This document shows, one piece after another, positions 15,118 to 19,823 of a DNA stretch of 19,823 nt. Location: positions 1 through 19,823 of the forward strand of contig CACZTG010000031.1 of NCBI GenBank assembly GCA_902783995.1, in the 5' to 3' direction. The translations under genes were made by a program, and so were the position numbers. The notes beneath the pieces were generated by a model. That model had not been told where the DNA came from and did no database searches. It saw nothing but the letters and a program-made list of their open reading frames with translations. Source of the DNA: an uncultured Ruminococcus sp. (GTDB taxonomy: Bacteria > Bacillota_A > Clostridia > RUG12999). Position 1 is the first letter of the stretch; the number at the start of each line of letters is the position of its first letter.

Positions 15118-17820
15118 ATGATTATGACAGAAAGAAATAAATTTATCGGTCTGCTTTTGGTGTTGCTGATTATATCCGGCTGTATGGCAAGTCCTGTGTG
15201 GGCGCGGACGGAATATTCCGATATAGAAGGTCATAAATACAGTAAAGCCATAGGTGTTTTATCCGGTATAGGAATTATCGAAGGCAGGGGGGATAACATA
15301 TTTGCTCCTGATGATAACATAACAAGGGCAGAATTTGTAAAGATAGTTTTAGGTGCGTGCGGTCTTCTTGAATCGGTAAGTCCGAATATTTCAAGTTCTT
15401 TCGGCGATACGGCAGGGCATTGGGCAGAGAGCTATATAGCGTTTGCGGAAAGCTTGGGCTATGTAAACGGAAATAGTGACGGAACCTTTGCACCCGATAA
15501 AAATGTGACGTTGGAACAGGCCGCCAAGCTGTTGGTAAAGATTACCGGATTTGGCATTGTAGCAGATAATAATGGTGGTTACCCATTGGGGTATGTTTCT
15601 ACAGCAGCATCAAAGGGTATGCTTTATAAAGTGGACGGCAGAGAAGAAGAAAAGCTGACAAGAGGACAGGTGGCGCAGCTTATTTATAATACAATGCAGG
15701 TTCCCATGATGCTGTATGACGGTACTTCATATCATGACGGAAACAAAAATGATACTCTTATGTCAAGATTACTGTGCATGGATGATACGGGCATTGTAAC
15801 CAAGGTATATTATACAGGGATAGACAGTACGGTAGGAACGGGACGGCAAGACAGAGTAGAGATTACCGTTGATAATGTGATATATCAGATGTATGTCGGC
15901 GATACGAATGCGGAAATTCTTCCGGGATGTGAAGTTGACTTTACCGCCGTAAGAAACAGCCGTGACAGTGACGAATATACGCTCGTATATATAAACCCAA
16001 CATCAAGATCGACAATATTGGAGCTGACGGATGAAGAACTGAACAGTTTAAATCTTGCAGAAAAGGAATACGCTTACAGTATTTCCGACACGGGCAAAAT
16101 TCAGAAAGCCAGGCTGGACAACAATGTGAAAGTTATTTATAACAATCAGTATCTTGACAATCCCGATGAAACAGATATGCTTCCGAAAAACGGGTTTGTA
16201 CGTCTGGTAGAAAATGATGGCGATAACAGATATGACGTGGTTTTTGTTTACGATTATGAAAACTATGTAATTGCCTCGTCAAGCACAGATTACAATATTA
16301 TGAGTATTTATTTTAAATCAGGTGGAAGTACGTCATTAGGAAAGGTTGAAATTGAAAAAAATCCTTACGCTGATAATGCGATAGTGTATTATAACGATAA
16401 GTATGTAACCACCGAAGAACTGTTTGAAACAGAAATAAATAAATGGACCGTTGCCTCTGTTGCGAGAAATAAAAACCATGATGTAACCGAAATAAGGTTA
16501 AGTACAAAATCGGTAACAGGAACAGTTGAATGCATGCAGGAAAATAACGGAGTAAACGAATATCAAATTAGTGGCGAATGGTATATTACGGCGGCAGAAT
16601 TTAACAAAAGTCTGAAATTGAGAGAAAAATATACCTTAGTAATCGCATACAACAATAAAATTACGGAAATCAATACGGATACCGAAATTTTAACAAGTAA
16701 TTATGCATTATTGCTTAATTGTATAATGGATAATAAAATCAATAGCAAGGAAAGAGTATCATTTAAGCTGATTTTAGCCGATGGTGAAACAAAATGGCTA
16801 ATTGGGGCTGAAAAAGTAAAAATAAATAATAATTCCTCAAAGCGACTTACATCGTCAGATTTAGCGCAGCTTCCATCAAATAGCCTTATTATTTATACTC
16901 AAAACAGCAATGGGGAAATAACAAAGATCGAAACAGCAGACAGCAATAATGTATGTATGACCACGAACGGTTATATTGATTATGGTGACGAAGAAACATT
17001 TACACTGAATGCAAGTACGAATTTATATTTTAAAAATTCGCAGCCAGCTACTTTGGGCGGAGATGTAAAAGTAAATGAAGCGACGCTTGTGTTTGACGTG
17101 TCCTCCACGGACGATGAAGAATGGGGTACCGGGAATATAAGTCTTTTTAATAGTGAAACTGTCTATACAGTAGATATTTACGACATTGATAGATTCAAGC
17201 GCGCAAAAGTGGTTGTAAATTACGGACCGGCAGTGGAACAGCGTGATTTGGTTCCGTGGGGCAATTCGCCGGTTGTGATAAGAAAGCTGATTAATGTGTA
17301 CGATGGTGATGAGGTTGTAACTGTGCTTAACGGTATGCAGGATGGTCATGAGTTTGAAATGAAGCTTAAAAGTGACAATGTTTGTGATGAAGAGCGCGAA
17401 AACTATCTGATAGATTTAAAGCCCGGCTCCGTCGTTCAAATAAAGAAAAATATACTTAACGAGATTGTTTCTATACGCAAACTGTATCGGGCACCGAGTC
17501 GCACCTCAATTTATGAAACACTCGGAAGCAAGAATTGGGAGGGTGCAGATTACAGCGTTAAGCTTCATACCGGTTATGGTATGTGTGTGGATATTGACGA
17601 TGATATTATGACGGTAGCATACAGGCTTGATGGCAAAATCAGTGCATATTCAATCTCGCAGGCAAATATTTATGTATTTTACAGCAAAAGTAAAATCCTT
17701 GAAAAAGGCACTGTCAGAGATGTTAAGCCTGCATCGTCTTACGGCTATGATGACTGCACAAGAGTTTTTCTGAGAATGGAAAAAGACGATGTTAAGGACA
17801 TTGTAATATATTATGAATAA
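15118..17820 (+). CDS. Secreted protein with N-terminal SLH repeats, unknown C-terminal region
   Basis: Protein of 900 residues, probably wall-bound. Signal sequence 1-29 with a likely signal-peptidase I site VWA before Arg30; an ISGC motif at Cys22 also fits a lipobox, so a lipoprotein form is possible. Three SLH repeats follow: about 30-84 (with ITRAEF at 68-73), 93-144 and 150-195. The remaining 700 residues are rich in short beta-strand-like, acidic and Asn-rich sequence, with no catalytic motif I recognise; recurring phrases such as VYYNDKYV and VIYNNQYL suggest divergent small beta repeats. The start at 15118 follows AAGGAG (15103-15108) by 9 bases. It lies 42 bases after the giant lyase and 25 bases before the next gene, so it belongs to the same unit. 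A structural wall or glycan-binding role is a guess; no enzyme activity is claimed. Confidence 0.82.
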   Translation: MIMTERNKFIGLLLVLLIISGCMASPVWARTEYSDIEGHKYSKAIGVLSGIGIIEGRGDNIFAPDDNITRAEFVKIVLGACGLLESVSPNISSSFGDTAGHWAESYIAFAESLGYVNGNSDGTFAPDKNVTLEQAAKLLVKITGFGIVADNNGGYPLGYVSTAASKGMLYKVDGREEEKLTRGQVAQLIYNTMQVPMMLYDGTSYHDGNKNDTLMSRLLCMDDTGIVTKVYYTGIDSTVGTGRQDRVEITVDNVIYQMYVGDTNAEILPGCEVDFTAVRNSRDSDEYTLVYINPTSRSTILELTDEELNSLNLAEKEYAYSISDTGKIQKARLDNNVKVIYNNQYLDNPDETDMLPKNGFVRLVENDGDNRYDVVFVYDYENYVIASSSTDYNIMSIYFKSGGSTSLGKVEIEKNPYADNAIVYYNDKYVTTEELFETEINKWTVASVARNKNHDVTEIRLSTKSVTGTVECMQENNGVNEYQISGEWYITAAEFNKSLKLREKYTLVIAYNNKITEINTDTEILTSNYALLLNCIMDNKINSKERVSFKLILADGETKWLIGAEKVKINNNSSKRLTSSDLAQLPSNSLIIYTQNSNGEITKIETADSNNVCMTTNGYIDYGDEETFTLNASTNLYFKNSQPATLGGDVKVNEATLVFDVSSTDDEEWGTGNISLFNSETVYTVDIYDIDRFKRAKVVVNYGPAVEQRDLVPWGNSPVVIRKLINVYDGDEVVTVLNGMQDGHEFEMKLKSDNVCDEERENYLIDLKPGSVVQIKKNILNEIVSIRKLYRAPSRTSIYETLGSKNWEGADYSVKLHTGYGMCVDIDDDIMTVAYRLDGKISAYSISQANIYVFYSKSKILEKGTVRDVKPASSYGYDDCTRVFLRMEKDDVKDIVIYYE

Positions 17821-17845
17821 TAGATAAAAGATAAGAGGTTAATAA

Positions 17846-19621
17846 ATGGAACAGTGTTATAAGGATGCTTTAAAAAGACAGCGCATGCATAGTATCTATG
17901 ATGAAAAGACAGGGCTTCTGGTAAGGCAAGTTACTCAACATAAGGGGACATTTTATACGTCTTTGAGCGGAGAATATCATATAATACGGGAATCTGTGTT
18001 TTATGGTCTGGGACTTATGCAAGAGGATCCGGAAGCTAACAGCGTTACTGTTGAAAAAATTATCAGAACCGTATGTTCGCTCCAGGACACGAATCCCGAA
18101 AGCCCTACTTTCGGAGTGTGGCCCTTATATATGGAAGAATCACTTGATAAGCAGCCGCGTCCGGACTGGAACTGGGCAGATTTTTGCGGAAGAGGTCTTT
18201 TGCAGCTTTTGATAGGATATGCAGATTGGTTTTCAAATGAAACCATTAAAGCAATAAAGACCGCAGTGAATAATGCCGCATATAGGATTATGAAGCGAAA
18301 CGTATCTCCGTCATATACAAATATTTCATGTATGGGTACATATACAACGCTGGCAGCGGGGGAGTACTTACAGGATGCTGAGCTAAGCGCATATGCTAAA
18401 GAAAGATTTAGAAAAATGTATAGCTTTAATACATTTCATCAATGTGTCTCGGAGTATAACAGTTCTACCTATACAATAGAATCATTAGTTGATTTATCTC
18501 TGATTACAAAGGATATCCATGATGCTGAGATACATGAAAAAGCAATGATTCTGCTGGATATGCAATGGGGATATACGCTGGATCATTTCTGCCCGGAGAA
18601 CGGTCAGTGGACAGGACCGCAGAGCAGATGCTATCAAACTGTTCAAGGAAACCGATTCCTTTCATTTTTGCAGGTAGGAGCAGGCGACAGGGTAAAGCTT
18701 ATCGCGCCGGAAGAAATTGAGGTTGAACCTATGTGGTTACAGGCAGGGCTGCATATTCCCGAAAGGTATATAGGTATGTTGACGGCAAAAGACAGCGCAT
18801 TTTTTCACAGACACCCTGTGCTTCTTGACGAGCCTGAAATCTATGCGTCTCAATTTCGAAACGGCAATAAAAGTATAGGCAGCTTCAGTTTCTGTGATTT
18901 TTGGACACAAAGACGCCCTGTTATAGCGTATTTCGGAACAAAAGACGCGCCGTGTTATATGCGGCTGAGGTGTATGCATGATGATTTTGATTTTACAAGC
19001 GGACTTATATCCTGCAGTCAGAATAAAAATGTTCTTCTTTGCGGTATGAGTCTTTGCAATGATCACGGTGACCGTCATTTTACTATGGATCCTATTGAGG
19101 GGAAAAAAATTATGGCAAGCCGCCTTTCCTTCAGATTTGAGTTTGGCGGTGACAAAGGAATCATTAAAAGTATGACAGTTGAAAAATGCGAAAACGGCTT
19201 TGTGGTTACTGTTGGCGATACGGTTTTTTCTATATATTTGGGAAGAAGCAGCTTTTGCGGCGCAGAGCTGACAAGTAAATGGGAGGAGGATGAGAATACA
19301 AAATATCTTGATTTGATATTGTATGACGGTGAGGTAAAAAAAATAAGTATTGAGGATGGGATGGAAGCATATTTCGCAGCGGCTATAGGCATGTTTGAAA
19401 AAGATGACATAGCAGCAGAGCATATGTTTGGTGAAATTTCAGAAACAACCGGCAGAATATGGACAAATGACAGATATTCCTCTTATGGCGCAGAATATGC
19501 GACATATGTCGGCGAGTATAGAAAACAAATAACAATGATGAAGGAAACAAGGGAATGTAATATCGTTCCGGCAAGACACGTTTGGAGAGTAGCGGCAAAA
19601 ACAGACTTGGGAGAAGAATAA
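17846..19621 (+). CDS. Cytoplasmic toroid/beta-sandwich protein, probable lyase or hydrolase
   Basis: Protein of 591 residues without a signal peptide; its many cysteines (about sixteen) fit the cytoplasm. The first half is helical with aromatic-rich repeats (DWNWADFCGRGLLQLL, Asn159 in YTNISCMG, SEYNSSTYT at 202-210), and the second half from about 330 is beta-rich. This two-part layout is that of alpha-toroid plus beta-sandwich polysaccharide lyases of the heparinase II/III-like kind and their relatives. Asn159, His198, Tyr204 and Tyr209 are candidates for the active site, chosen by motif only. In context it could shorten imported oligosaccharides before the GH105 enzyme acts. It has AAGAGG at 17833-17838, 7 bases before the ATG. 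I do not recognise the exact family; an unsaturated-sugar hydrolase of similar fold is the main alternative. Confidence 0.65.
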   Translation: MEQCYKDALKRQRMHSIYDEKTGLLVRQVTQHKGTFYTSLSGEYHIIRESVFYGLGLMQEDPEANSVTVEKIIRTVCSLQDTNPESPTFGVWPLYMEESLDKQPRPDWNWADFCGRGLLQLLIGYADWFSNETIKAIKTAVNNAAYRIMKRNVSPSYTNISCMGTYTTLAAGEYLQDAELSAYAKERFRKMYSFNTFHQCVSEYNSSTYTIESLVDLSLITKDIHDAEIHEKAMILLDMQWGYTLDHFCPENGQWTGPQSRCYQTVQGNRFLSFLQVGAGDRVKLIAPEEIEVEPMWLQAGLHIPERYIGMLTAKDSAFFHRHPVLLDEPEIYASQFRNGNKSIGSFSFCDFWTQRRPVIAYFGTKDAPCYMRLRCMHDDFDFTSGLISCSQNKNVLLCGMSLCNDHGDRHFTMDPIEGKKIMASRLSFRFEFGGDKGIIKSMTVEKCENGFVVTVGDTVFSIYLGRSSFCGAELTSKWEEDENTKYLDLILYDGEVKKISIEDGMEAYFAAAIGMFEKDDIAAEHMFGEISETTGRIWTNDRYSSYGAEYATYVGEYRKQITMMKETRECNIVPARHVWRVAAKTDLGEE

Positions 19622-19647
19622 AGTACTTATAGTTTAAATGTTGTATA

Positions 19648-19664
19648 AAAGGGCGTTGCCCTTT
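19648..19664 (+). repeat. Intergenic hairpin, possible weak terminator
   Basis: AAAGGGC (19648-19654) and GCCCTTT (19658-19664) form a perfect 7-bp stem with a GTT loop, followed by only a short ATT. It sits between the toroid protein stop and the AAAGGAG of the last gene. The U-run is short, so partial termination, RNA processing or mRNA stabilisation are all possible. It resembles the hairpin at 15074-15097 in sequence and position. Confidence 0.5.
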
Positions 19665-19684
19665 ATTGAAAGGAGAAAAAGAAA

Positions 19685-19823
19685 ATGAAAAAAGTAATAA
19701 CTCTATTTATTACAGTCGCAATGATAATAAGTATGCTTTGCAGTGTGATATATGCTGCTGAAATAACATCTGAAAGTAAGCTTATTTCCGTTGCGTACAG
19801 CGAAAAGCTTAACCTTTATGTGA
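19685..19823 (+). CDS. Secreted protein, N-terminal part only (cut by window end)
   Basis: Open frame of 46 codons running off the window. The ATG at 19685 follows AAAGGAG (19669-19675) by 9 bases. The peptide is a clear signal sequence: MKK, a hydrophobic core (VITLFITVAMIISML) and a likely cleavage after VIYA, before AEITSE. The mature part is too short to name. It is on the same strand and close behind the toroid gene, so another secreted member of the locus is likely. Confidence 0.75.
   Translation, partial: MKKVITLFITVAMIISMLCSVIYAAEITSESKLISVAYSEKLNLYV

Noticed and set aside
18737..19423. 228-codon open frame on the minus strand
   Set aside because: It lies wholly inside the toroid protein gene, has no recognisable domain or start signal, and has the look of a mirror frame of a real gene.

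Overview
The window looks like a piece of a Gram-positive, AT-rich Firmicutes (Clostridia-like) chromosome. Reasons: strong AGGAGG-type ribosome binding sites, an ABC sugar importer with a lipoprotein binding component and no ATPase gene beside it, a YtdP-like membrane AraC regulator, and cell-wall anchoring through S-layer homology (SLH) repeats. No rRNA or tRNA gene, CRISPR array, prophage or plasmid function was seen.

Layout. Bases 1-264 hold the 5' end of a leftward zinc-ribbon transposase gene with its own promoter, ending just in front of the first sugar gene. From 265 to 19823 every gene is on the plus strand. Bases 265-5544 carry an unsaturated uronyl hydrolase (GH105-like), two ABC permeases (LplB- and YtcP-type) and a 770-residue membrane AraC-family regulator. 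An AT-rich gap (5545-5708) holds a good sigma-A promoter. Next come an LplA/YtcQ-type solute-binding lipoprotein, a secreted 2574-residue protein, a secreted 900-residue SLH protein, a 591-residue protein with no signal peptide that looks like a toroid-type lyase, and the start of one more secreted protein cut by the window end.

The 2574-residue protein is built from a signal peptide, CBM96/DNRLRE-like beta modules, Ig-like modules, a heparinase II/III-like lyase core with a carbohydrate-binding-like insert, four more Ig-like modules, a Gly/Ser linker and three SLH repeats.

Reading of the system (inference): this is a polysaccharide utilisation locus for a uronic-acid-containing glycan. The wall-anchored lyase would cut the polymer outside the cell, leaving unsaturated ends. 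The lipoprotein and two permeases would import the oligosaccharides, probably with a shared MsmX-type ATPase encoded elsewhere. In the cytoplasm the second toroid protein and the GH105 enzyme would finish the breakdown. The regulator is placed to sense the ligand outside and switch the locus on. Gene content resembles the Bacillus subtilis ytcQ-ytcP-yteP-ytdP-yteR rhamnogalacturonan cluster, but the lyase is of the heparinase II/III type, so the substrate cannot be assigned from this window.
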